Below, one piece after another: positions 18,781-29,530 of a DNA stretch of 31,369 nucleotides (positions are counted from its first letter, which is position 1; each line of letters begins with the position of its first letter). The DNA is from Branchiostoma floridae (taxonomy: Eukaryota > Chordata > Leptocardii > Amphioxiformes > Branchiostomatidae): positions 1 through 31,369 of the forward strand of contig NW_023365792.1 of NCBI RefSeq assembly GCF_000003815.2. The letters run 5' to 3'. The notes under the pieces were generated by a model. It had not been told where the DNA came from. It saw only the letters and a program-made list of their open reading frames with translations, and did not search any database. Both the position numbers and the translations under genes were made by a program.

Positions 18781-20850
18781 ATGTGTGAATTGTGTTAATG
18801 TGTGAATATTTGCGTTGTTTGAACTCCCTCTATCATTTGAAATCATCACACGTTTTGTCTGGAGTAGGGTTTCGTGTGCCTAACTTCAGTTAATTGTACT
18901 ACAGAAGCTTTGCCTACTCAATGTGACGACAAAAACATGCTGATGGCCATATATAGCATTTAAGATTCATTTTTTTTTATTTTTACAGAGTCAATGCCAT
19001 CTTTATAGTACCCCCCCCCCCTCACATTATATACGATCTTCGTACGTACTTCGCGATCGCAGGAAGGTCGGCTGATTTTAAGATATTAAGATGGTCTTGC
19101 GTCTTTTTCTCCCAAAAACTGTCCCCCTCACATATAAGCGAGGCTCGAGTGATCATCTCTGAATACATCTATAATAATGAACCTCCCATGACCTCTTGCA
19201 CGCAAAGTAACACAAAACGTTCCTCACAGAAAGGCAAGATATTAATAAATGTGGCTTCTTTTGTTGTTGTAATATTTTCAACCTATTAATGGAATGCACG
19301 GGCATAATAGAATTGACGAAAGAAAAGAAATTGTGTCACAAAGCCAGCCTATATACTGCCACAGGGGCCACAATGTCAGAACTACCCTCACATTCTCAGA
19401 AATTCAATATTTGTAAACAAACGAAAGTCGGGCGAACGTCGCCCGAACGTCGCCCGACTGACGGGCGTTCGCCATCCGATTTGCCCTCGATGATTCATAA
19501 CTAGGTCTGTGCTGGATTGACGCACGACTATCAATCGAATGTCGACCGATACCCTTGCGACTCGGTAACGAGGTCTGCGATCTCAGAGATCTCCTGCGAC
19601 TTGTCGCTTATGTTATAAGAACATGTTTCGTTGCACCGCGACCATCGTACGACCCCTGAAAACCGCCGGCGATCCCTAAAAATCGCAACATGATCGTGAG
19701 AACACCGGGCGTCTAACTCACGAAAATGTCATTTAGAGCTCGTAGACTAGTCTTCCGATCGATTTTCGCCTAATGTGGGGGGGGGGGGGGGTATAAGAAC
19801 ACGGCGTCCACCCCTGTACGAATCTTTAGTTCCTCATGTGCGCATGGCCTATGACTGGGGTTCCGTGTGTAACATTAGTTGATTACACTACAGGAGCTTT
19901 TAGATATCTGTAATGAGACAAGATTTAGACGACTATAGTATAGAATATTCAGGTTCGGTGTTTTTTGCAGAACGTATGCAATCTTTTTAAGAACACGGAG
20001 TCCGCTCGATGTAGGAATCTTTCTCTCAATGCAACAAACGTGTGCGCCCTGCCAGTGAGAATAAGGGGCCCCGTCACCGTGTGTCTAACTTAAGTTCATT
20101 ACACCACAGGAGCTTTTAAATAATTGTAATGTGACGACAAGACTTAGAAGACTATAGTATGAAATATTCAGGTTTGGTGTTTTACGGATGCCATTTTCGT
20201 AAGAACACTGAGTTCACTCCTGTAGGAATCTCGGAATCTTTCTCTCTTCACTAGTGTAACCGACGTGTGTGCCTCTGAGGATGTTCAGTGTGTCGTACCT
20301 GAGTTAGATACACTGCAGATAAGTGCAGAAGCTTTTCGATGCTTGTGATGTAACATGATATAGACGAGTATAGTACCTAAGATTTTGAATTTTTTAAGCC
20401 GATGCAATATTTGTAAGTCTAAGTAAGTCTAAGTCAATATTTGTAAGAACACGGAGTCCGCTTCCGTATTTTGTATCACTGCAACAGACTTGTGCGCCCT
20501 ACCTGTTAGAATAACGGGAGGCTCTGTGTGTCTAACTATAGTTGACTACACTGAAGCTGTAAAATACTAAGTACTTGTAACAGTGACGACCAGATTTAGT
20601 GGACTATATTAATATTGTTATCAAATATTCTGGTTTAGGTTTTTTTTAAAGTACGCAAGCAATTTTCACAAGAACACTGAGTTCAATCCTGTAGAGAGCT
20701 ATCTTCTCACTGTAAAAGACGTGTGCGGCCTGCCAGTGAGAGTAAAGGAGGTTCCGCGTGTCGTACGTTGGTTAAATACACTAGAGAAGCTTTAAAATAC
20801 TTCAAATGTGGTGGCCAAATATAGTAAATATTTGGGTGGGGGGTCAGAGC
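18780..20850. repeat. degenerate satellite, unit about 195-245 bp, at least six copies
   Basis: The anchor AAGAACAC(G/T)GAGTC or a close variant occurs at 19795, 19989, 20201, 20445 and 20670. Within each unit the same order follows: GTGTGCGCCCTGCCAGTGAG-like, GTGTGTCTAACTTAAGTT-like, ACTACAGGAGCTTTTA-like, ATGTGACGACAAGATTTAGA-like and AATATTCAGGTTTGGTG-like. A further partial copy lies at about 18845-19008, before the inserted element. The unit starting at 20201 is longer because of a small AAGTCTAAGT expansion at 20415-20435. Units have diverged strongly. No coding frame is conserved across them. Confidence 0.8.
19009..19793. mobile_element. TIR-like element with C-run/G-run ends inserted in the satellite
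   Basis: The left end TA-(C)11-TCACATTA (19009-19029) and right end TAATGTG-(G)n-TA (19771-19793) are inverted repeats apart from run length and one base. The satellite breaks off at GCCATCTTTATA on the left and resumes with TAAGAACACGG on the right, where other units read straight through. This shows an insertion of about 785 bp. The target duplication is probably two or three bases (TA or GTA) and is not resolved. Inside are a GTCGGGCGA/TCGCCCGAC hairpin (19427-19458) and CGATCGTACGA-like motifs. Confidence 0.6.
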
Positions 20851-22486
20851 TGATGCAATCACGTTTTGTGGCATTAACACCTGAACAGGACATCACTAGT
20901 ATTAACTCAAGTTTGTTTAAGATGCACATTGGCATTTGAAATGAACATGCAGGTTTTGACTGGAAATATAGCAAGGTACTCAGACTACCTGTTGCGAATG
21001 CTCCTACAGTCGGACTTCAATATTTGTACTTGATCTCGTTTTGGATAAATGTGTACATTGTCCAGGCAGTACTACGCATTTATTCAAGTACTTTTACCGT
21101 AGGCTCTGCGTTTGATGAGCTTTTCCTTGGAAAATTCATATATGGCCATCCAACCCCACGGGGAAAATGCAACCAAATTTCGAATTTGATGCAATTTCAA
21201 ATTGATAAAGTTTAATTGAAGTCTTATTTAATAGCGCCTTTAGCGCGCGGTAGTCGAGGTTGTCCGATCTGACAGGAGGTCTTACTGGAGCCGTGCTATG
21301 ATTTGAGTGGTGTTTCATATAGGCCGACAGCGCCCTAGAAATAGTTAGATCGTTTAAGTAAACACAATTCACTAATAAAAGTAAGTTTTATCGTTACGTT
21401 GAGAGGTTGACAGATATTTAAGGATGTGAATTTAATCCGAAAATGATTCTCAACATTTCTTCTCGAGCAACACCTAGCTCACAGACTATCTGATACGTGT
21501 CGTGTTACCAGTATTCCGTGTCGCACATGGTTGATAGAATTTACTGGGTTCTTTTTGCGTGTGTACTTACGTGAGATGGTATTACAGATCCATAACGCAT
21601 GGATAGTGTCTCAACAAAACAAACACATCATAAAAATCGATTAGGTGATATAACAGCAATTGCTCTGTCTACATATTGACCGTATATCGGGATGTGGAGT
21701 ACCTAACAGTAGCGCAACAGCAGTCACGGTATCTGACGGAGGATTGAATTAGAGTTTCCAACGGTAGGTTATGATTAGTAGAAAAAATAGGTATGATCCT
21801 ACTCATATTCCACAAATGTTCAAAAGTTCTTTTTTTTGTCATAATTACGATTTACGTTCGCTGCAACATATGTCAGATTTGATGTTTACAACATTTCTCC
21901 TTGCCTTCCGGTAAGAAAGCAGAGTTAAGAACCTTTTCGGCATAAGGTGCTGAATGAAAAGCATTTACGTACCTCCCGTTCCTCTGCTGAGGCACATCGG
22001 ACCGTCCTTTTCCACCTTCTTACCAGGAATTTCCTAGGCCCTTCTAATTCTGTACATTTGATCTCCTATCTTGGTCTTCCCCAGTGCGTAGGCGTGTGGC
22101 AAAGCAACACTTCTCGCAAAAGCTTTCTTTCTGTCACCTAATACTGCTTTCAGAATTTCAATAAAAAAACATTTCTGTAAATAAAAAAACAAATTGGGGG
22201 CAATAGAACTCTGCAACTGAACGTGAAAAGGAAGAAAACTTTCAGTCTGTTGAACCCTGCGACATGTTTCGGGCAAAGCATGGTCTCAAAACACACTGGT
22301 CTCAAAAGTCGATAAAAGCGGGCAAACATGGAAAATATCACAAGGGAAAACCTTAAAAATTAAAACTTACAAAAAAACGTAAAAAAGCTTCTGTAATGAG
22401 TCAACTCTACTTTACAAAATATAACAAAAGAAAACTTCTGTCTACTGTATACATGTAGTCTCCGGTCTCTGCCTCTTGCTAAAGCT
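20851..22486. other. no gene seen
   Basis: 1.6 kb without a supported gene. A minus-strand frame over 21372-21136 (NLDYRALKALLNK region) is GC-richer than its surroundings but has no splice-site pair or recognised family. No clear repeat or element ends. Confidence 0.35.
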
Positions 22487-23402
22487 AGGGGCACAACCCG
22501 CCGTACGTGCAATTTGCCCGTACGTTTTTGGGGGGAGGCCACGTTCTCCGCGTATTTCTGAAAACGTGGGGAACGACTGGTAAGAGCAGGGAGGGAGTAC
22601 GTCAACGCACGTCACTCGTACGGTCGCGCAAGGTGTAAGTACGTGGACTGCACGCCACGCCTGGCTGCGAGCGGTTGCGTTCATCGTTCGTTGCGCAAGT
22701 GGTAGCTGACTTGCACGTGCTTACAACGTGCAGTCTCTGTGCGATTGCCACGTTGACGTATGCAGGCCCTACTTACACGTGCTGCTTCGGTACGGTTTCC
22801 TTACTCACTCGGATGGTGTAAGTGCGTTCAAGTGCGATAAACTTAAGTTTTTCGGGAATGTATATATAGGGCGACCTTTCAAGGTCTTTCTTTTGGGCGG
22901 CTTTGGTCGAAGCTGCTACAGATGCAACTGACGGCTTCTTCTGCGTCTTCTTACGCATCTTGGAGACGGGTTGGCAGTCTTTCGTCGACTCGGCTTTATA
23001 TACTGCAGAAACCATGTGCTTGCCACGTGCGTTGTACGTACGGAGCACCTGCTCCCTCGTTACAGTGCAGGTGTGTTGTGCGTCGGCATTCACAGGTGAA
23101 CAAGGGAAGCGCGGAGTAAGCACGGTAACGCCCGTGCTACGTGTGCCGTCCGTACAGCAATTGACTGTGAGACAACTCTAATACACTCACGGAGCCAGGC
23201 ACGTACGGGGGGCCAATCCGCAGCCCGATACCAGAGAAAGTTCTGCATGCACTTACTATGGCGTGTCTGCGTGCTCCCAAATCCGTCGGATTCTCTACGA
23301 GTTCGTACGGAGGCGGTACTTACCACTTACGGATACCAAAAGATTGCCCACGTTTTGGCACGTACACAGCACGTATCTGCACGTAAGGCGGGTTGTGCCC
23401 CT
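22487..23402. mobile_element. CGTACG-rich TIR element, 916 bp
   Basis: 25-bp inverted repeats AGGGGCACAACCCGCC plus GTACGTGCA at 22487-22511 and its complement at 23378-23402 (one mismatch). The interior is packed with ACGTAC, CGTACG and CACGTA motifs in both orientations, for example near 22504, 22518, 22615, 22640, 23035, 23150, 23200, 23300 and 23360. The composition is CpG-rich compared with the flanks. No target duplication could be fixed and no transposase frame is seen. Several overlapping frames here are open on both strands because stop codons are rare in such sequence. Confidence 0.7.
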
Positions 23403-23553
23403 CCTGAAGGCTGGCGTTTGTTGACCAGACGAACCAGGAAGAGTTACTCGTATTACTCCAATCAGAGGTTTGGCTACGATTGTTTTGTTTTACGTGTTTA
23501 TAGGCATTTTGGTCGGCTTAACATACTTCTAGGCCGGCTTTACGCCTCTTGCA

Positions 23554-23599
23554 GCTTTTGATACTATCTTATGCTACCGTAGGATTTGCTTGGAGGTTA
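23554..23599. mobile_element. right half of a short TIR element (9-bp-duplication family)
   Basis: TTTTGATACTATCTTATG followed by CTACCGTAGGATTTGCTTGG and AGGTTA matches the right arm of the elements at 24687 and 25071. The GGCCGGCTTTACGCCTCTTG stretch just before it matches their loop. No matching left arm is found upstream, so it is a truncated copy. Confidence 0.6.
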
Positions 23600-24677
23600 T
23601 CACATGACCCCGTCGTCGTACGATTTTTGTAGCCTCTCCACATCAAGCACCACTAGTAGGCCTAGGTCTGTTTTGGACATACGATCCTCGTTGTTTGCTA
23701 TCATGTTCCAATAGCCCCAGTTTTCAGCGATGCATGATATGCATTATACATGTGGACGAAAACATCAGACATCAGATCAAGGTTAGGTACTAGTAGCAGG
23801 ACGATTCGTCCGCTGCCTGAGAAAGCTTGGAAGTGTAACACCTGTGTCGCGTAGCGAAAATTGTAGACGCCTACGAATGATACCTATCGCACTGTTAACA
23901 TAGTGATAGTACAGACAGGTGAAAAAAAAAACTCTTTTGTTTTGTTGAGAGCAGCTGTTTGATTCAATTTGGCCATGATTGACTGGTTTACAAGGGAGGT
24001 CGATATACTAGTATATAAAGTTTATAAACCTAGGAATCACTTTTGTTTGCTTCATATAACAGTTTTGTACATTAGGTACAAGCTTTTTAAGACTGGACTG
24101 TAAGGTTTCATCCACTCACACTGGGAAGAACCTCGTCAGTTTGATATTTTAAGTGTGGACGGTTGTTTGTCGTGCCTGAGATGTGGCTCTCCTCAAACAC
24201 AAACTTCATGTCCCATTGTGGAAGCCGTCCCTATCCGAAGCTAGTCACTCATTCTCACCTGCTCGAGTGAGGGAATGTGTGTAAAGCGCCGTTCTCTATG
24301 GGGATACGAATCCAGAACCTTAAAGGGGGTATGTTGACGTCTGACCCCACCAACGTACCGTCACCGTACCGTAGACGCCGTCGACCATACAAAACATATA
24401 ATATCAATAGAGTGAAATATGGTTTGTGCGGTACATTTGGGTCATTTCTGTTAAGGTTTTACATATATTTCATCATATGTTATCTGTGACGTCAAGTATC
24501 ATAAGTGAACATTCTTTGATTGCAAATGTATTTTTGACGCATTTCAATCAATCAATTAACTTGATTTTCAATTAACTGACAATGCTACGATTTCCAATAA
24601 TCTGCTTATCTGGGCTTGAAGCGCAAATGCGCCGCCCGTCGGTTTTGCCCGATTCTTTTGCAACTGGCAGACAGGGG
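23600..24677. other. no gene seen
   Basis: No supported exon or element. An isolated CGTCGTACGATTTTTG stretch near 23611 resembles the subterminal part of the Harbinger-like family but has no partner. Confidence 0.35.
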
Positions 24678-24686
24678 GTTCGTTGG

Positions 24687-24824
24687 TAATCTCCAAGCAG
24701 ATCCTACGGTAGCATAAGATAGTATCAAAGTAGCTGACGGAGGAGTGAAGCCGGGTAGGAGCTATACTCCTTGGCCAGCTTTGATACTATCTTATGGCAC
24801 CGTAGGATCTGCTTGGAAAGATTA
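24687..24824. mobile_element. 138-bp palindromic MITE with perfect 9-bp target duplication
   Basis: The left arm TAATCTCCAAGCAGATCCTA, CGGTAGCATAAGATAGTATC, AAAG pairs with the right arm ending GGATCTGCTTGG and GATTA, giving a hairpin of over 40 bp. It is flanked by GTTCGTTGG at 24678-24686 and 24825-24833, a perfect 9-bp duplication. Nine-base duplications are characteristic of MULE-type (Mutator) elements and rarer in Merlin or Rehavkus. It has no coding capacity. It shares its first 17 bases with the 1026-bp element at 8480. Confidence 0.85.
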
Positions 24825-25070
24825 GTTCGTTGGCGGTACCGCAACGCCTGCTAACGGCATCTCTTGGGTCATTTATCAAGGTTAAATAAAGGTTGAAAAA
24901 AAAAAATCTAGGTTCCGTCTGCGTTGTCGAACCCCGATGTACCGCAACGGTGTGAAAACACGAGAGAGGCCAGTAGAAACAGTCTCCTGGTTCCCGGGAT
25001 CCAAACCCAGGCCGCCAGCTCACAAGATCTCACAACCCCAACCTGTTTGGCGGCGCTTGTGACAGTACCG

Positions 25071-25218
25071 TAATCTCCAAGCAGATCCACGGTGGTGTAA
25101 TATAGTATCAAACCCTCCGGTGCCCGTTTGACTCCCTTTGGCCGGCTATGGCCTATGGCCAGCTTTGATACTATCTTATGGCACTGCTTGGAGATTAACA
25201 GGATCTGCTTGGAGATTA
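25071..25218. mobile_element. 148-bp palindromic MITE, same family, with duplicated right end
   Basis: It begins TAATCTCCAAGCAGATCCAC and ends GCTTGGAGATTA, with TGATACTATCTTATGG in the right arm. A perfect 9-bp duplication ACAGTACCG lies at 25062-25070 and 25219-25227. The right terminus is present twice in tandem: CTGCTTGGAGATTAACAG at 25184-25201 and again at 25205-25222, a 21-bp step. The inner copy includes the first four bases of the target duplication, so the tandem duplication arose after insertion. Confidence 0.85.
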
Positions 25219-25227
25219 ACAGTACCG

Positions 25228-26233
25228 CAAGTCAGTGAGATAAGGAATTAACTTGACAAGGACTCCGTTAGGGAGGTCATTATCGTAGGGATTAGACCCA
25301 GAAGAGGATTGTGTGAGTGAGTCTGATAAGACTGACAGATTATCACAAGAGAATATCTCCGCGGCTCTATGAATGACAGGGATAAACTGTGGCCTTACAT
25401 AAATCTTCTAAGTGGTTATTGGCAGAGTTGTTTTTTCAATATCTTATTCTATCAACAGTTTACGTTAGAAATATATATATCTGGAATGCAAGAATATGTT
25501 CAACCCCTTGGAAATGCTTGTACGTGTTTCTTACTTTGTGCCCTCGTTTCTATCTCGATCCTACAGGCACCCGGCCGTTTTCTTTTCTGAAAGTCGTTTC
25601 CTGGGTCCAGTGTCTAGGCACTTTGCTTCTTTCGATGAGCCGACAGTACAGAAAGATACACACAAGTTTCAAGAAAGACGCACAAAACGTCACAGAGCGC
25701 TTATGTGAGATGGTGGGCTGACGGCCTTTGCTCCCAGAACAAAACTCGCTAGCTACCCGGTCCCGTCTGGCTCACAGTGTAGCAGTTGTCCCGGGAGTTT
25801 GCATGCTCACCATATGGTTTCGGCCGGCCAGCGGCCGAGGGGAAGTCCCGCGACCTGGCCAAATAATAAGGGGACCATGGCCAAGTTAGGAATAAAAGCC
25901 TAGTATTACAAGGTTAGAATTTAGAGATCCATTTTTGGCGGTGTTCACCAAAGATTACCAAAGGAACATAACTGGAATTTCAATCCTTGCTTTTATTGGC
26001 CTAGGGGGAGTTAACTGACCGGCCGTCGGATAGCTTGTTGGATAGCTGACTGAAATCCCATGGCAACGTATTTGTCCTTTTTTAGCCAAATTCTTCTCTT
26101 TCGTCATCCAGAGGTTTCAGACAGGAAGGGTACCAACATCGCATGAGACGCCAAATCTTGAAGCATACAAATCAGTCTCAGTGTACTTTAATACGGCGAT
26201 TAGACGTCGATTTACTCTATATGTTACTATTTC
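25228..26233. other. no gene seen
   Basis: Overlapping plus-strand frames at 25369-25721 are hydrophobic and low in information. They lack splice evidence or family resemblance. No element ends are seen. Confidence 0.35.
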
Positions 26234-26261
26234 CAAGGAGGTTAGATTTTTAACCTCCTTG
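26234..26261. repeat. 11-bp hairpin
   Basis: CAAGGAGGTTA at 26234-26244 pairs perfectly with TAACCTCCTTG at 26251-26261 across a 6-base loop. There is no T-run placed as in a bacterial terminator, and the setting is eukaryotic. Probably a remnant of an inverted-repeat element. Confidence 0.6.
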
Positions 26262-27246
26262 CTATTTCTATTCACGACTCACTCGATGGCCACGAGATCG
26301 TAGCCAGAGACTTACGAAAGCCCGGTCAGCTGGAAAACATTATGGCCGGCCCTGCTGGGAGCTAGCTCGCTCGCTCACTGGCTGGCAGCACCGCGGGGTG
26401 CTTTGGCGCGGAAATTCCAAATGTTGATCACGCTGCACTGAAACGCAGGGACTGAAACGCTTGTATCGTGTTTTCCTAAATGCGTTCTCCAATGGCTAAG
26501 CTTAGTATAGAAACTATGGGAGTAGGAGTGTTGGAGTCCAGTCATCACAGCAGATGTTCCACACACAGAGGGGAAAGGAACGGAAAACATATATCTGTGG
26601 GACTTGATGGGGCCGGGGAAGCATCGACCACCCCCGACGGTAAGGGGACAAACAGGCTGCCTGTTTATGAGAAATGAAGAGACAACAAATGCAGGTAGGA
26701 AATCGTGTTATGCTGATATTGTCGGGTATGTAGTGTTAGTATCATGGTATGGTAATAGATTATGGTTGTTGATACTGGACTTTTAATACGCACAGTGAAG
26801 GTGAGATGTGATCGAGTGACGGGGTGGGGTGGGGGGGAGGGGGTCTGTTTAAGTTTTGGCGCAATTTTGGACACAGTGCCTTGTTATACACGCAACAAGG
26901 TTTACAGACTTTTGTTTTAGATTCCATCGTATTAATAATATCACCAGGACTGTGTAAAGTCTTGTCGTACACGATGAAGGTTGCAAATTATTTTGATTCC
27001 TATGATCTGTTATGTGCATGGTGGTGACCTGGCAACGTGGAAAATCACTTATTTTGATCAAGCCCACATTTCATTACACATATAGGGCCGACATTTTCCA
27101 TGAGCTAGTTAGACCCCCTCCCACTATTTGAATCACTGAGTTGCCCCTTCAAGTTGAATTTACTTGACTTAGTGTGAATCGTGAGGGCCAAAGCAGATGT
27201 TGGGTGGGTTGAAAAATCAAGCAGAGGTTTCGATAGCTTGGCAGGG
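26262..27246. other. no gene seen
   Basis: No supported exon. A G-run near 26820-26842 and its C-run complement produce proline/glycine-rich frames that are compositional artefacts. Confidence 0.35.
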
Positions 27247-27304
27247 ATACCAGACCCCAGCCCGATCTCAAAAATATCTTTGATATCGGGCTGGGGTCTG
27301 GTAT
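27247..27304. repeat. 20-bp perfect stem-loop
   Basis: ATACCAGACCCCAGCCCGAT at 27247-27266 and its exact complement at 27285-27304 enclose an 18-base AT-rich loop. It is the strongest short hairpin in the right third of the window. It could be a minimal MITE or a hairpin RNA precursor. The stem is shorter than a usual animal microRNA precursor, and no flanking pairing is evident. Confidence 0.75.
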
Positions 27305-29161
27305 ATATCGTGAATCAAATATATATATCCGGGCAATTGATCGCCAAGATTTCGGTCTAGTTTTCTTTTAGTTGAAAGTTGTTTACCAGGCTAGTCAAGT
27401 GTCGTTTAAACAGTTTCACTCCGGCTATGGTCACTCTAAATTTCAGCTGATGGGATTCTGATAGAGACTAGAATTCATATTTGACCTCTACTTGACCTCT
27501 GTGCTTGGTTGCATGAATGATGACCAATTGCTGGCTGAAACTACTCTCTTCATTGGGAAAAGATATTAACCTTACAGTACGTGTTTATGTTGTAAATTAC
27601 TCCATTTGATTCACAAATTAGTACTCGTAACTGTTCTGGTCTCCAACTACGCCAAGCTCTGTACGTACTGTAGGTCCCAGGGTGCTGGGTGTCCTTTCCT
27701 TATCAATGTTGTGATCTCGTATTCAGTCCCTGGCCGGTTGACCCTCTTATCTTGATGAACGATTCAGTGCCATCCTGTACTAGCACAGCACAGCATAGCA
27801 TAATTTGTAGTACACATGACGTACTAATATTCGGTGGCATGCCAGTAGTTTGTATTTGGCCCAAATCTGCAAAATTCATGAAAAGGACGCACTCCGATGC
27901 TGGCCGAAGACTCAGCAGCCCGAACTGCGAGCGAAATGTCTGCAGTTTCCGTAAATAATATTTTAATCCATTATTATCTAAACTAAACGTTGAGGTTATA
28001 TATTCAAACTTCGATCGATCTGTCCATCTGCATTTGACTTTCTATATAATTGGTGCATACATAACTTTGTCTCGTGTGGAAGTTACTAGTATTTTATCTT
28101 GACTAGTGAATTGACGTATCGGGAGTCACGACGTGAAAGACCAGATAGAGTGATCAAAGACCTCACGCCCGCCGTTTGTTTCACTTTTTCTCAGTGTAGC
28201 TCTGAAACCACAAAGATAAAGATTCATAATTTGCTCAATTTCTATAGTTAAGGGTTTTCACGGCACTGATAATAGCAGTTGATTGTGCCCGTTAATCTCT
28301 AAAATTAGAGGCTTGGCAGTACAAAAGAAGAAGAAGAATGTCGATCTACCTTTGTTGCAGCATTCGGTACTTTGTTCTCGAGAACATGCCCACGTTTTCG
28401 CGCATGTGGGTGTCAAATTCCCATCTATTTTTAGGTCAGTGTCTAACGGTGTTTTGGGAGAGACATAGGGTTTCAAAGCCTCCTTCACCGTCGTCTCTAG
28501 GGCCTTGGCGAAAGTTATTTTTTTGGGGGGGGGGGGGGGTCGAGTCGCGATTTTTATCCGGGAATGCGACGGGAAAGGAAAATATGCTGGGAAATATGCC
28601 AGCGGTCACTACGGAGGATAATACTCAGGCTAGAGTGTACACCGGCCCTATTTAGAATACATTTAGAATACGTTTGCTGTAACGCCGGGCTTAAAATAAC
28701 CCAATATTAATAGACGTATTATACTCTTGTCGGCGTTTCTGAAATTTTGCATCAAACGGCGGACCGACATATCTTCAAGTACTAGTTGTTCTTTGTTGTT
28801 GAAATAAAAAAGTTTCCTGACTGACCTGTAACGGGCCTCCTGCGTTCCACCGGAGAAAACTTTTGTTTGTTACAAGGTTTTTGCACAGCTTGCGCTTGCT
28901 TGTCGTGACCACGGGCGCAGCGGCTGATGGACCAAAAAAATATCTAATTTTGTACATGAGCGAGTCCTGCTTAGATTTGCCTCGGTTACACAAATCGCCC
29001 GTCTTACCGATTTCAGATTTGGAAACACGAGTCGTTTATTTCTTTAGCAGAACAACACGCATTTGCTGCATTTTGCAAGAAATGTTTCGGTTTTCCTCAA
29101 AGACAAATGAAGGAAGCTCGTTTATTGGCGACGAATATACAATTGTTTGCTGTCAGTATAC
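27305..29161. other. no gene seen; G-run at about 28525
   Basis: 1.9 kb without a supported exon or element. A homopolymer G-run (about 28525-28539) follows a T-run. Plus-strand frames at 27689-27958 and 28863-29222 are open but show no recognised domain and no splice sites. Confidence 0.35.
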
Positions 29162-29198
29162 CCAAGGAGCTTTTATCAACTTGATAAAAGCTCCTTGG
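29162..29198. repeat. 37-bp perfect palindrome with one-base centre
   Basis: CCAAGGAGCTTTTATCAA at 29162-29179 is followed by a single C and then its exact complement at 29181-29198. Practically no loop exists, so it can form a cruciform only by breaking the central pairs. No relation to other repeats in the window is seen. Confidence 0.85.
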
Positions 29199-29430
29199 TA
29201 TTCCTATTTGCTAAAATGCTGAAATGACTGGATGTATATAATTACGTCCCTCGAAACTTCAGACTGCCCGGAGGTAGCGGTAAGACTTTTAAAAAATCGC
29301 GATCTGTCAATCAAGACCACTCACCGTGAGAAAGCCTCGATGCTGCCGGTTTGCGTGTATCAAATCGCATAAGGGACTTGACGATATTCACCGGGGCCGG
29401 GGAGGAGGGCTGGTGCAAAATGGGTCTGGT

Positions 29431-29530
29431 AAAAAATTTTTTTGATGGCCCTCCCCCCGCCTCAAAAAAATTTTTCAATGGCCCTCCGCCCGCCCCCAAA
29501 AAATTTTCAATGGCCCCCCCAAATTTTTCC
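29431..29530. repeat. three-copy 32-33 bp minisatellite
   Basis: AAAAATTTTT followed by (G/C)AATGGCCCTCC and CCGCCC repeats at a 33-bp then 32-bp step (ATGGCC at 29445, 29478 and 29510). The third copy is truncated and diverged. The Pro/Gly-rich frames on both strands (GPPPA on plus, AGGGP on minus) follow from the repeat. Confidence 0.8.

Noticed and set aside
22360-23561. Cluster of overlapping genes on both strands
   Set aside because: The open frames come from a CpG-rich, stop-poor TIR element; no frame resembles a known protein.
24277-24489. Small secreted or membrane protein
   Set aside because: The hydrophobic C-terminal run is AT-rich chance sequence with no other support.
26234-26261. 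Rho-independent terminator
   Set aside because: A hairpin is present, but the window is eukaryotic, the T-run is in the loop rather than after the stem, and no gene ends here.
26760-27067. Overlapping frames around the G-run
   Set aside because: Low-complexity proline/glycine-rich readings with no family resemblance.
28525-28539. Functional G-quadruplex
   Set aside because: A single homopolymer G-run is more simply a slippage tract and may be an assembly inaccuracy.
28863-29222. 119-codon plus-strand gene
   Set aside because: No domain recognised, and its end lies across the 37-bp palindrome, so the reading is likely chance.
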